IMG/VR virus record: IMGVR_UViG_3300047562_000451
Location: 1-21,692 of that record
Direction: 5' to 3' (one strand)
Length of the DNA stretch: 21,692 nucleotides
DNA from: a virus
Shown here: positions 8,002 through 16,185 of the stretch, piece after piece
Position numbering within the stretch: the first letter of the stretch is position 1
Layout: the number at the start of each line of letters is the position of its first letter
Program-made: the position numbers and the translations under genes
Notes under the pieces: generated by a model
What the model saw: the letters and a program-made list of their open reading frames with translations, nothing else
Database searches by the model: none
Told to the model about the DNA's origin: nothing

Positions 8002-8657
8002 GCAGAGAAGCGCCACCCCCGTATTCTGGGACAGCCCAACTGTGGGCTGAAGATCTGACCGATTATTTGACGCGCAGTCGGTCTCAACTTGCGTTTAAGG
8101 ATGCAAACGACAGGGCGACAGAAGACGGTATTATCTTGTGGGATACCACTGGCTACCCAGTCGTGTCAAAGGACGGTGAGTTCCGGCAGATCGTACTGGC
8201 CGATGGTCACGGCGATTTTATTGTGAGTTCAAATCTGACATTTACCACCAACACTGAGACGACGATACCGTTCACGGCTGCCGGCACACTTCACGGACTA
8301 TCATTAAACGGCAACGATATTGTATTTGAGGAAGCCGGTCACTATCTGTCCGCGTTTTCGGCGCAGCTATACTCAACATCATCGTCAACGGTCAATTTTG
8401 TGTTCTGGTCTCGGATCATTGCCGCAGCAGGCGGGTCAACGGATGCCTATACCATGCGCAATGCGCTTCACCAGAACGGCTCCGCCTTAGTCGTAAGTCG
8501 GACGGGTGTGTTTGAGGTTCAGGCAGGTGACAAATTGAGGGCGTTGGCGGCAGTGGATAGTTCAAGCGCATCGCTTCAAGCTTTTGCCGCAAATCAGATT
8601 GCAACAGAGCCAGCAGCGCCGGCTGCAACGCTATCTGTTCTCAGGGTGCATCAGTGA
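7998..8657 (+). CDS. Virion protein with N-terminal anchor helix and C1q/TNF-like beta head
   Basis: 219 residues, ATGA overlap with the nozzle gene. The first ~45 residues (PPYSGTAQLWAEDLTDYLTRSRSQL) form a helical segment of the kind seen at the start of small podovirus structural proteins. The C-terminal ~140 residues have the strand order of a jelly-roll: TTIPFTAAGTLHGLSLNGN, then VFEEAGHYLSAFSAQLYS, NFVFWSRI, VVSRTGVFEVQAGDKLRALAAV. The phrase F-x-x-A-G-x-Y-x-x-x-x followed by F-x-V-x-A-G-D resembles C1q/TNF-like trimeric heads. I infer a trimeric surface knob, a further candidate adhesin. Fold assignment is by pattern only. Confidence 0.7.
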   Translation: MSREAPPPYSGTAQLWAEDLTDYLTRSRSQLAFKDANDRATEDGIILWDTTGYPVVSKDGEFRQIVLADGHGDFIVSSNLTFTTNTETTIPFTAAGTLHGLSLNGNDIVFEEAGHYLSAFSAQLYSTSSSTVNFVFWSRIIAAAGGSTDAYTMRNALHQNGSALVVSRTGVFEVQAGDKLRALAAVDSSSASLQAFAANQIATEPAAPAATLSVLRVHQ

Positions 8658-8661
8658 TATA

Positions 8662-9030
8662 ATGGACGAGCTTGAGCAGGAGTTGAATCGTTGCAGAAAG
8701 TGGATTGAGGGGGCATTGGAGCATAGTGGCGGAACTCATACTTTTGATGATATTTGTGGCATGGTTAGGTCTGGCGCGCTTCAGTTTTGGCCCGCCGATG
8801 ATGCCTGCGCGATCACTGAAATTATTTTTTACCCGCGCAAAAAGGTTCTTCATATCTTTCTGGCCGGCGGGAATATGGACACGATCGTTGATATGAACGC
8901 ATCAGCAGAGCACTTTGCAAAGCTCAACGGGTGTACCGGAATGAGTGTTGCAGGCCGAAGAGGGTGGTCAAAAGTTTTATCGCATAAAGGTTATTCGGAG
9001 TCTCACACGACTCTCAGCAAGGAGATATAG
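8662..9030 (+). CDS. GNAT-like small phage protein in the internal-virion block
   Basis: 122 residues from ATG 8662; the frame is open to 8584 but that part lies inside the upstream gene, so this first ATG after its stop is preferred. The sequence has a helix (LEQELNRCRKWIEGALEHSGGTH), an acidic DDI segment, LQFWPADDACAITEIIFYPRKKVLHIFLAGG strands, and ends with GCTGMSVAGRRGWSKVLSHKGY. That layout, with a late AGRRGW...L...GY motif, recalls the C-terminal half of GNAT acyltransferases and the similarly placed small GNAT-like proteins of podoviruses (T7 gp13 is of this type). No clear acetyl-CoA loop is visible, so catalysis is doubtful. It sits directly before the ejection-protein block. Confidence 0.68.
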   Translation: MDELEQELNRCRKWIEGALEHSGGTHTFDDICGMVRSGALQFWPADDACAITEIIFYPRKKVLHIFLAGGNMDTIVDMNASAEHFAKLNGCTGMSVAGRRGWSKVLSHKGYSESHTTLSKEI

Positions 9031-9032
9031 AC

Positions 9033-9497
9033 ATGTCAGGTGGCGGCGGCAAAGGCGGTTCACAATCATCAAAGGTAGAGATCCCACCGTGGGCAGAGGC
9101 GGCAATGCAGGAGAACCTGCGTAAAGCCGAGCAGTTCGGCGAGATAGGGTACATGCCGTACTACGGGCCTTCTGTTGCGGCTTTCACCCCGATGCAGGAG
9201 ACGGCCATGCAGAGCGCCTATGATGCAGGAGCCGCGTATGGCCTAGCGCCGCGTGGTGGCAATGCCCTTGCTGGTATCCCGCAGGCGCAGGAGTTTGCCG
9301 GCGGCATACGCGGGTATTCATCGGGCGACCTGTTTGATCAGGCGGTTGCTGAGTTTGAGGCAAGACGACCTGGACAGGCTGAAGCGTATAACCGAATGTT
9401 TATCAATCCAACGCCGCAGCCAGCACCAGTATTTGATCCGCAAGACCCCTCAACTTGGGGTCAATACTATCCTTGGTTTAATTTTAGGGGATTCTGA
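9033..9497 (+). CDS. Internal virion/structural protein, N-terminal type of the A/Q-rich family
   Basis: 154 residues, ATG 9033 with the strongest ribosome-binding site of this block (AAGGAGAT, 9019-9026). It begins with a flexible MSGGGGKGGSQSSK leader, followed by IPPWAEAAMQENLRKAEQFG and YMPYYGPSVAAFTPMQETAMQ. This start is common in phage proteins that continue into long Ala/Gln-rich helices; here the chain stops after a Pro-rich end (PTPQPAPVFDPQDPSTWGQYYPW) and the Ala/Gln-rich part is the next gene, which overlaps by TGATG. I infer two pieces of what is a single protein in related phages, or two cooperating internal virion proteins. Exact function unknown. Confidence 0.7.
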   Translation: MSGGGGKGGSQSSKVEIPPWAEAAMQENLRKAEQFGEIGYMPYYGPSVAAFTPMQETAMQSAYDAGAAYGLAPRGGNALAGIPQAQEFAGGIRGYSSGDLFDQAVAEFEARRPGQAEAYNRMFINPTPQPAPVFDPQDPSTWGQYYPWFNFRGF

Positions 9498-10657
9498 TGG
9501 GCGCACAAGCACAGGGTGGCGGTAAGGGCGGCCAGATGCCGAATATGTTTGAGCAGTCTTCTATGGCTGCTACTGGTGGCATGATGGGCGCTGCTGGCGA
9601 GATGGGCTTCCAGCCGATGATGCTTGACCCTAGCCAGTATGGCGCTAACGGTAGAGCTAACGTCTACGCCCAGCAGGTTGGGGCGAATGACATGAGCGCC
9701 GCGCAGACTACGCAAGCGGACATTGATCGGTTTTACAACCCGTATGTTGGGCAGGTTGTAGACACCTCAATGCAAGACATTGAGCGGGCGCGATTGCAGC
9801 AGCAAAACGCTGCGGCGGCGCAGGCTCAAGCGGCGGGCGCATTTGGCGGCTCTCGCGGCGCTCTGATGGAAGCAGAGGTAGGGCGTAATGCTCTGGAGCA
9901 GGCTGCACAGACAGCGGCTCAGTTACGCGCTCAGGGCTATTCACAGGCGGCTAACCTTTCGCAGCAGGATGTGGCGCGTCGTCAGGCAGCATCGCAGTTC
10001 AACGCAGCGCAGGCGTTGCAGTCGGCTCTGGCCAATCAGGGCGCGAATCTACAAGCTGCTCAGACGCGGGCGCAGCTCGGTATGCAGGGGTCAATTGCCT
10101 CTCAAGCAAACGCTCTACAGGCGGCGCTGGCGAATCAGGGCGCTCAACTGGCCGGCTCTCAGCAGAGGTTAGCGGCAGGGAACCAGTTGGCCAATATCGG
10201 CAACCTCGGATTTAATCAGGCTCAGAGTGTTCAGCAGCAGATGGCGCAACAGGGCGCATTGCAGCAGATGCTACAACAGCAGTTGATACAGGCCGCTCAG
10301 GGCCAGTACGCAGGGTATCAAGGTTTCCCCAGTCAGGCGCTTGGGTATCTGTCTCAGGCGCTTGGGTCGTCTCAGATCCCGCAGAATCAGACCACATCAA
10401 GACAGCCTGGGCTGTTTGACTATCTGACGCTGGGGATGTTCTCTGACATTCGCTTGAAGGAAAACATTCGACCCCTCGGCGCGACAAAGAGCGGCCACAA
10501 GGTCTACGAGTGGGATTGGAACGACGCGGCCAAGGGCTTAGGTCTTGAAGGCAGAGCGCGTGGCGTTATCGCCCAAGAGGTCATGGAGACCCGCCCAGAT
10601 CTGGTGATGACAGACGAGAGCGGATACCTCAAGGTCAACTACGGAGGGATTCACTGA
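9497..10657 (+). CDS. Ala/Gln-rich internal virion-type protein with C-terminal peptidase S74 chaperone domain
   Basis: 386 residues. N-terminus MGAQAQGGGKGGQ echoes the previous gene's leader. Residues ~75-290 are Ala/Gln-rich helix, including FYNPYVGQVVDTSMQDIERA, AGAFGGSRGALMEAE and two copies of a repeat around ALANQGANLQA / ALANQGAQLAG (DNA ~10015-10050 and ~10110-10150). Residues 316-386 form a short S74 domain: SDIRLKENI (candidate autocleavage dyad S316/K321), then RGVIAQEVMETRPDLV and GYLKVNYGGI. Known: S74 domains are intramolecular chaperones that usually trim themselves off trimeric fibres. Here it caps a helical, ejection-type protein; see findings. Whether it cleaves is unknown. 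Confidence 0.8.
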   Translation: MGAQAQGGGKGGQMPNMFEQSSMAATGGMMGAAGEMGFQPMMLDPSQYGANGRANVYAQQVGANDMSAAQTTQADIDRFYNPYVGQVVDTSMQDIERARLQQQNAAAAQAQAAGAFGGSRGALMEAEVGRNALEQAAQTAAQLRAQGYSQAANLSQQDVARRQAASQFNAAQALQSALANQGANLQAAQTRAQLGMQGSIASQANALQAALANQGAQLAGSQQRLAAGNQLANIGNLGFNQAQSVQQQMAQQGALQQMLQQQLIQAAQGQYAGYQGFPSQALGYLSQALGSSQIPQNQTTSRQPGLFDYLTLGMFSDIRLKENIRPLGATKSGHKVYEWDWNDAAKGLGLEGRARGVIAQEVMETRPDLVMTDESGYLKVNYGGIH

Positions 10658-11019
10658 TGATCTTGCAATCAATTCTGGGCGGTCTTTACGACTATGCGAA
10701 GCAAGACAGGCCGATGCCTGACTATATGTCAGGGGTGCCGGATTACACGGCCCAAGACCCGCTGATGACGCAGATGCGTCAGCCCTCTCAGGCGCTCGGG
10801 GTAATGGGCCTATCTCCACATGCCCCGCAGATGAACATGACGCCAACGGGCAATATGTCGCCGGTTAACATGGCGGGGCCGGTTCAGCAGCGGGGTCTGC
10901 TGGACATGATCGGGGATCGATTTGCAGAGAACTACGCTAATCGATACGAGCGAAAGAACAGAATGCCCTACGCAGGCTTGCAGCCGATGACCCCGGGGCA
11001 GCTAACACCCTACATTTGA
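10657..11019 (+). CDS. Small Met/Pro-rich phage protein, internal-virion block
   Basis: 120 residues, TGATG overlap with the S74-bearing gene. Low-complexity and rich in Met, Pro, Gln and Gly (SPHAPQMNMTPTGNMSPVNM), with a short helix at each end (ILQSILGGLYDYAKQDRPMPDY; LLDMIGDRFAENYANRYERK). No membrane segment, no recognised domain. Likely disordered and possibly packaged in the virion, since its neighbours on both sides look like internal virion proteins. No better function can be assigned. The stop is followed after 7 nt by the next start. Confidence 0.65.
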   Translation: MILQSILGGLYDYAKQDRPMPDYMSGVPDYTAQDPLMTQMRQPSQALGVMGLSPHAPQMNMTPTGNMSPVNMAGPVQQRGLLDMIGDRFAENYANRYERKNRMPYAGLQPMTPGQLTPYI

Positions 11020-11026
11020 GGTAATC

Positions 11027-12217
11027 ATGGGCTTACTCGACAGTCTTTTTGGTGGTTCATTCATAGAAAGCCACACCAGGCCGACACCGTTCAGCGCAAC
11101 TGGCGGGATGCCTGCCGCATTGCCGCCATCGAGACCCGCATCTGCGCCAACGCCCGCGATGCCGGTGCCGCCATCGGCCCCAGCAACCCAGCCGTCTTTT
11201 TTTGAGCGACTTGGATCGGGCGTCAAGGACTATCTCAGCGATCCCGAGAACAGGGCGCGATTGGCTGCTGGATTTAACACCATGCGGCTTAATCCAGATC
11301 CCAATATCGCACGGATGGCGCAGTCTCAGATTGAGACATCGCAGCAGATGCGGCTTTTGAAGCAGCAAGGGAACCAGACCGCAATCGCACTAGAAACAGC
11401 AGCAGCTAGGGAGTCAAACCCAGCAAGGAAAAAGCAACTTGAGGATGCGGCTGTTTTGGTGCGAAATCAGCCGGAGATGGCGGTAGCCGCGTCGAAGCTT
11501 TTGTTTAAAACCGCAACGCCGCAGAGTTACGCGCCGAGGGTAGATCCCCAAACAGGGCAGTTATACATCACCCAATATGACCCGACCACGGGGTCGGTTA
11601 GTCGCGTAGATGTCCCAGGCGCAATCGGCGAGACGCCAGCGCAACAATCTGAGCGAGAGCTAAAAGCGGAAACAAGGGCTGTTGATATAGAGAACGCGGT
11701 AGCGGCGGGAACAGCCGCATTCTCGCAAGTACAAAATATTGATACAACAATTGGGCGGCTAGAGAGCGCACTAGATGCGCTTGATAACGGCGCTCAGTCT
11801 GGGGCGCTGCGCCAATACATTCCATCGTTTGACGCGGCGACATCGTCGCTCAGGGCTACTGCCAACCAGATGGGCATTGATATTGTCAATTCAGCAACCT
11901 TTGGCGCATTAAGTGCATCAGAACTAAAGCTTGCCTTGGATACAGGGCTTCCATTGGAATTGCCGCCTAATCAGCTGAGAAAATACATAGCTGAAAAGAT
12001 AGCAGCACAGACAAAACTCAGAAATCAGCTTTTCTCAACAGCCCAGAGGCTGTCTTCTGGGAAAATTCCGTACAGCGACTTTATTAAGCAGTATAAGCCA
12101 AAAGGTGGGACCGAGGTGTTTCGCGGCGTAGGCGGCGGCGGAATACAAAGACCGCCCAGCATTACCGAAGAAGAATGGAATGCAATGACACAAGAACAGC
12201 GAAACCTATTTAAATAA
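11027..12217 (+). CDS. Helical internal virion (ejection-type) protein
   Basis: 396 residues. ATG 11027 follows TTGAGGTAAT, giving a GAGG ribosome-binding site; the capsid gene has nearly the same leader. The N-terminal MGLLDSLFGGSF segment is amphipathic. Residues ~28-57 are a Pro/Ala-rich linker, and the body is mostly helix with coiled-coil potential (MRLLKQQGNQTAIALETAAARE; AETRAVDIENAVAAGTAAFSQVQNIDTTIGRLE). A conserved-looking segment near the C-terminus, ATFGALSASELKLALDTGLP then a basic helix and FIKQYKP, recurs in virion-associated phage proteins. The final ITEEEWNAMTQEQRNLFK is a short acidic helix. Inferred role: ejected or lumenal head protein. No enzymatic motif seen. Confidence 0.68.
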   Translation: MGLLDSLFGGSFIESHTRPTPFSATGGMPAALPPSRPASAPTPAMPVPPSAPATQPSFFERLGSGVKDYLSDPENRARLAAGFNTMRLNPDPNIARMAQSQIETSQQMRLLKQQGNQTAIALETAAARESNPARKKQLEDAAVLVRNQPEMAVAASKLLFKTATPQSYAPRVDPQTGQLYITQYDPTTGSVSRVDVPGAIGETPAQQSERELKAETRAVDIENAVAAGTAAFSQVQNIDTTIGRLESALDALDNGAQSGALRQYIPSFDAATSSLRATANQMGIDIVNSATFGALSASELKLALDTGLPLELPPNQLRKYIAEKIAAQTKLRNQLFSTAQRLSSGKIPYSDFIKQYKPKGGTEVFRGVGGGGIQRPPSITEEEWNAMTQEQRNLFK

Positions 12218-12226
12218 GGTGATGTA

Positions 12227-14092
12227 ATGGCAGAATTTACTTCAGAGCAAATGCAGGCAATTCTTGAGGCAAGGGCAAAGCTTCAGGCTGAGCCGCAACG
12301 CATTCGCACAATGGCACAGGGCGCCACTTTAGGATTCGCTGATGAAATCGAGGCTCTTGTAAGATCTGCCGTTCCAAATGGCCCACAGTATGAAGATGTA
12401 AGAAACGAGATCAGGGCAAAGCTTTCTGCGTACAAGCAACAAAACCCAAAGGCCGCTTTAACTTATGAGCTGGCCGGTGCTTTGGCTCCATCGCTGGCTA
12501 TGATGGCCACAGGTGTTGGCGCTCCCAGCGGGGCGGCATCATTGAGTCGTATTGTAGGCACGGGTGCATTAGAAGGCGGGCTTTATGGTTATGGCGCATC
12601 TGAGAGTCCTGAGTCGGCTGGTCAAGAAACCATTGTTGGTGGTGCCACTGGCGCGATTGCTGGCCCTGCTTTACAGCTTGGCTTACGGGGTGGAGCAGAT
12701 GTTGCATCTAAGCTGATTAACTTTTTGAGAGAAAAGATTGGAGAAAAGCCGGCAACTGCTGTGCAGGCGGAGCTACAAAGACTACAGGAGCAAACCGGCA
12801 AGTCAGTAGAGGAAATTATCGCAGACCTTCAATCTGGGCGGTTGATGTCCGACAACCGCACGTTAATGATTGCATTAAAGAACATTGTGTCAGAAGGCGG
12901 AGAGTCTGGGCGCAGTGTAGTAGAGCGAACTCAGGCTCGTGCAGGCGAAACAGCAGATATTGCTATGCGGGGCTTACAGCGAGAGCTGGCGCCAAATATG
13001 GACGAGAATGTTATAAGATCAATGCGCCAAACTGATGAGCAATTAAAAGCCGCAGAGCGTGAGGCATACGGATCTGTTTTCGGGGCTAACCAATTTGTTC
13101 CTGAGTCCGTAGCAAATGAAATGCTTCGAGCCGCACAGGCAATGCCGGATCTTGCCGAAGAGATAATGACCCGCTACAAGGCAGAGGGCAGAATCGTTCC
13201 GCCATTTAAAGTGGCCGATAACGGAGAGCTACAGTTTGTTCGGGCGCCTTCATTGGAAGATGCAGAGATTATGCGCCGCACGTTAAAAGATCGCGCCGAC
13301 CTATTCTATCGAAGCGGGCAAGGCACAATGGGCGAGGTCGTCTCTCAGATTGAAAAGAATTTGAGGCGCAACATTGATGAGCTATCTCCACAGTTACAGG
13401 CTGTAAGGCAGACCGCCGCCCAGACCAGAACAGGCAGAGACGCATTTGAGGCCGGACGTAAGGCTCTGTCGATGAACGTGGACGAGCTTGAACTGCTAAT
13501 GGAATCATTCACGTCAGAGGCCTCAAAAGCGTTTAGGGCTGGCCTAATGCACGCGATTCGCAACAAAGTACCGAGGCAAGGGACAACACTTAAAAACCTT
13601 GCAAACGAAGATGTGCAGTTTGGTCAGGTTTTGAGAACAGCTTTAAGCGACAGAGATGTCTCTCAGCTAACAAGACAGCTTGAACTTGCCGGTGAAACCG
13701 CAGATGTAGCAAAAGGAATTCCAACAACGGCTGGTAGCCCTACAGCCCCATTGACGCAAGAGCGCGCCAGAGCCGGCATGAGGGGATCTATGCAGGACGT
13801 TGGTAGGGTAATGTCTGGCGATCCGACAATCGTTGTTGATATGCTAGATCGCTTATTAAAACGAGATCGGCCCACATTAACAGATCAGCAAAGAATGCAG
13901 GTCGTCGAGGTCTTGTTCTCTCGTGACCCAGAAATGGTACGCAGGGCATTAACTAACGAGACGCCAATGTCTGAGCTTGCCGCTATGGCCGGACAGGTGG
14001 CGGATGCGTTAGTGTCCGGCGGTAGAACTGCTGGCACAATACAGGCTACGCAAGAATCTACTGGCTTACTGCCAAATGTTGAGGGCAAATAA
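12227..14092 (+). CDS. Large internal virion/ejection protein with Gly/Ala-rich hydrophobic region
   Basis: 621 residues; AAGG in TAAGGTGATGT precedes ATG 12227. The N-terminal AQGATLGFADEIEAL is a motif I have seen in phage internal and minor structural proteins. Residues ~80-175 are unusually rich in Gly and Ala with a mildly hydrophobic character (ELAGALAPSLAMMATGVGAP; GGATGAIAGPALQLGLRGGA), resembling glycine-zipper segments that could insert in a membrane during DNA ejection. The rest is charged helix (RERL/QLE-type repeats, LEDAEIMRRTLKDRADLFYR, VVSQIEKNLRRNIDELSPQL). It directly precedes and overlaps the portal gene. Function is inferred from position and composition; a lytic transglycosylase motif was looked for and not found. 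Confidence 0.7.
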   Translation: MAEFTSEQMQAILEARAKLQAEPQRIRTMAQGATLGFADEIEALVRSAVPNGPQYEDVRNEIRAKLSAYKQQNPKAALTYELAGALAPSLAMMATGVGAPSGAASLSRIVGTGALEGGLYGYGASESPESAGQETIVGGATGAIAGPALQLGLRGGADVASKLINFLREKIGEKPATAVQAELQRLQEQTGKSVEEIIADLQSGRLMSDNRTLMIALKNIVSEGGESGRSVVERTQARAGETADIAMRGLQRELAPNMDENVIRSMRQTDEQLKAAEREAYGSVFGANQFVPESVANEMLRAAQAMPDLAEEIMTRYKAEGRIVPPFKVADNGELQFVRAPSLEDAEIMRRTLKDRADLFYRSGQGTMGEVVSQIEKNLRRNIDELSPQLQAVRQTAAQTRTGRDAFEAGRKALSMNVDELELLMESFTSEASKAFRAGLMHAIRNKVPRQGTTLKNLANEDVQFGQVLRTALSDRDVSQLTRQLELAGETADVAKGIPTTAGSPTAPLTQERARAGMRGSMQDVGRVMSGDPTIVVDMLDRLLKRDRPTLTDQQRMQVVEVLFSRDPEMVRRALTNETPMSELAAMAGQVADALVSGGRTAGTIQATQESTGLLPNVEGK

Positions 14093-16185
14093 TGAGACCA
14101 GAACCAAAGAGCAAGCAAGAGATTGAGTCCATTGCGCGTGAGGCGATCACGGATGCGGTTGATTTCTGTGAATCAGAGATAGCCGAAGATCGCATCAAGG
14201 CACAGCGCTACTTTGATGGCGAGGTTGACATTGGAGAGGAAGAGGGCCGCTCAAAGGTGGTGGCCACAAAGGTGCGCGACACAATTCGAGCGATTAAGCC
14301 AAGCTTGATGAGGGTGTTTCTGTCAACGGACAAGCCGGTTGAGTATGTCCCACGAGGGCCGGAGGATGTGCAGGCAGCAGAGCAGGCCACCGAATACATG
14401 CACTATGTGTTCAATGAGCACAATGGCTACCGCGTCTTAAATGACGCATTCCATGATGCGCTGGTCAAAAAGTCTGGGATTGTGAAGGTTTATTGGGACA
14501 CATACCAGGAGCAGCAGACCTACGAGTTTTTTGGTCTTAACGAGATGGAGTATCGTGCCATCACATCAGATGATGATGTTGAAATACTGTCTGAGACCGT
14601 GACCACTGAGATTCAGGTTGACGAAATGGGCATGGAAGTCGAAATGCCCAAGTATGACCTGAAGGTGGCGCGGTACAAAGACACCGGCAAGATCTGCATT
14701 GAGTCGGTGCCGCCAGAAGAATTCTTTGTTGATAGAAACGCCCGCAATCTTGAGTCCGCGTTTTGCGTGGGCCACCGAACGGAAATTCGCGTAGGTGATT
14801 TGGTTGAGATGGGCTATGACTTTGATGAGGTCTCAGAGCTGTCTGGTCTTCAGCACTCCGATACGTTCTCGGATGTTGAGAAGTACGAACGGCGCGGCTA
14901 CGACTCAGATTATTCTGACGAGGATACGCAAGACCCCGCCATGAAGCTGGTGGCGGTCACCGAAGTGTACATGAAAATTGATGTGGAAGGCACGGGCATT
15001 CCTACCTTGCAAAAGGTTATGTTGGGCGGCAACCAGTACAAGCTGCTTGATGTTGAGCCGTGCTCAGTTATTCCTTTTGCGGTGTTTGAGGTTGATCCAG
15101 AGCCGCACACCTTCTATGGCCGGTCGATAGCGGATCTGATCATCAACGATCAGGATGCGGCAACAGCAATGCTGAGATCAGTGCTTGATAACGTTGCGCT
15201 CACAAACAGCCCTCGTCTTGAGGTTGTTGATGGTGCCGCCAACATTGATGATGTGCTCAACAACGAGATTGGCGGGCTTATTCGGGTTAAGCAGCCCGGA
15301 TCGATCACTCCGCAGGTTGTCCCGTTTGTTGCTGGGCAGACTTTGATCGCGCTCCAGTATCTGGATGCCGAGATTGAGGGTAAAACTGGCGTCACCAAGG
15401 CGTCTTCTGGGTTGTCACCCGATGCACTCCAATCGACGACCGCTGCTGCGGTAGCGGCCACCGTGCAGGCACAAGCCGGGCAAATTGAGGTCATGGCTCG
15501 CAATCTGGCCGAGGGCGGTATGCGTCAGATGTTCCGGCTGATGCTGAAGTGCATGGTTGAGAACGTTGATGAAGAGCAAATGATGCGGATTGCGGGCCAG
15601 GATTACGTCCCGGTTGACCCGAGATCGTGGAACACCGCGATGGACGTTTCTGTCAATGTGGGGTTAGGCACCGGCAGAGAAGAGCAGAAGCTGGCGGCAT
15701 TGATGCAGGCGTTTCAGGTGCAGAGCCAGATCATGCAGGCATACGGCCCAGCTAACGGGATGGTGACGCTTACGAATATCCGCAACACGCTTTCAGATAT
15801 TTTGGCATTGAACGGTGTTCGGAACTCAACCAGATACTTTATGCCAATGAACCCGCAAACAGAGCAGATGCTGATGCAGCAGCAACAACAGCAGCAGCAG
15901 CAACAGCCGCAGCAGGATCAGCAGGCGCAGGCTTATTTGCAAGCTGAGATGATGAAGGCTCAGGCCAAGGCGCAGACCGACATGGCCAAGCTTCAGGCAC
16001 AGCAGCAGCATGACATGGCGAAGCTTCAGATCCAGATGCAGAAGGCGGCGTCAGATGATGACCTGGCGCGTGACAAGATGGATCAGGATCTGATCCTCAA
16101 TGCGGCTGAGATTGTCGGGAAGTACGGCACGGCGGTCGATATAGCCCGAATTAAGCAGATGCAGGCGGCACCGCGTGGATATTAA
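14092..16185 (+). CDS. Portal protein, SU10/P22-like
   Basis: 697 residues, close to the length of P22-like portals. GAGGG at 14081-14085 serves ATG 14092, which overlaps the preceding TAA. The N-terminal SKQEIESIAREAITDAVDFCESE, then RIKAQRYFDGEVDIG, EEGRSKVVATKVRDTIRAIKPSLMRVF and VEYVPRGPEDVQAAEQATEYM match the clip/wing layout of this portal class. The central ESVPPEEFFVDRNARNLESA and IADLIINDQDAATAMLRSV, followed by GVTKASSGLSPDALQSTTAAAV (stem/crown helices), are typical. The C-terminal ~110 residues are Gln-rich helix with a run of ten Gln at ~596-605. Function: dodecameric DNA entry/exit ring at one capsid vertex. The following gene starts inside its last 11 bases. Confidence 0.9.
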   Translation: MRPEPKSKQEIESIAREAITDAVDFCESEIAEDRIKAQRYFDGEVDIGEEEGRSKVVATKVRDTIRAIKPSLMRVFLSTDKPVEYVPRGPEDVQAAEQATEYMHYVFNEHNGYRVLNDAFHDALVKKSGIVKVYWDTYQEQQTYEFFGLNEMEYRAITSDDDVEILSETVTTEIQVDEMGMEVEMPKYDLKVARYKDTGKICIESVPPEEFFVDRNARNLESAFCVGHRTEIRVGDLVEMGYDFDEVSELSGLQHSDTFSDVEKYERRGYDSDYSDEDTQDPAMKLVAVTEVYMKIDVEGTGIPTLQKVMLGGNQYKLLDVEPCSVIPFAVFEVDPEPHTFYGRSIADLIINDQDAATAMLRSVLDNVALTNSPRLEVVDGAANIDDVLNNEIGGLIRVKQPGSITPQVVPFVAGQTLIALQYLDAEIEGKTGVTKASSGLSPDALQSTTAAAVAATVQAQAGQIEVMARNLAEGGMRQMFRLMLKCMVENVDEEQMMRIAGQDYVPVDPRSWNTAMDVSVNVGLGTGREEQKLAALMQAFQVQSQIMQAYGPANGMVTLTNIRNTLSDILALNGVRNSTRYFMPMNPQTEQMLMQQQQQQQQQQPQQDQQAQAYLQAEMMKAQAKAQTDMAKLQAQQQHDMAKLQIQMQKAASDDDLARDKMDQDLILNAAEIVGKYGTAVDIARIKQMQAAPRGY
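15877..15930 (+). repeat. CAG/CAA repeat encoding a poly-glutamine tract in the portal C-terminus
   Basis: The reading frame here runs through ten consecutive Gln codons (mixed CAG and CAA) and then QQ-D-QQ-A-Q. Mixed codon use suggests the tract has been kept at protein level rather than being a fresh slippage product, but the CAG-rich DNA is still prone to length variation. It lies in the Gln-rich C-terminal helix of the portal, in the region expected to face the capsid interior. Confidence 0.85.

Noticed and set aside
8998-9013. Small hairpin GAGTC/GACTC before the 9033 gene
   Set aside because: Only five base pairs, inside the end of the upstream coding sequence and not followed by a U-tract, so not a terminator; probably chance.
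12227-14092. Lytic transglycosylase domain in the large internal protein
   Set aside because: No catalytic Glu with the surrounding ES-x-x-P or GLMQ-type motifs was found; the protein is Gly/Ala-rich and helical only.
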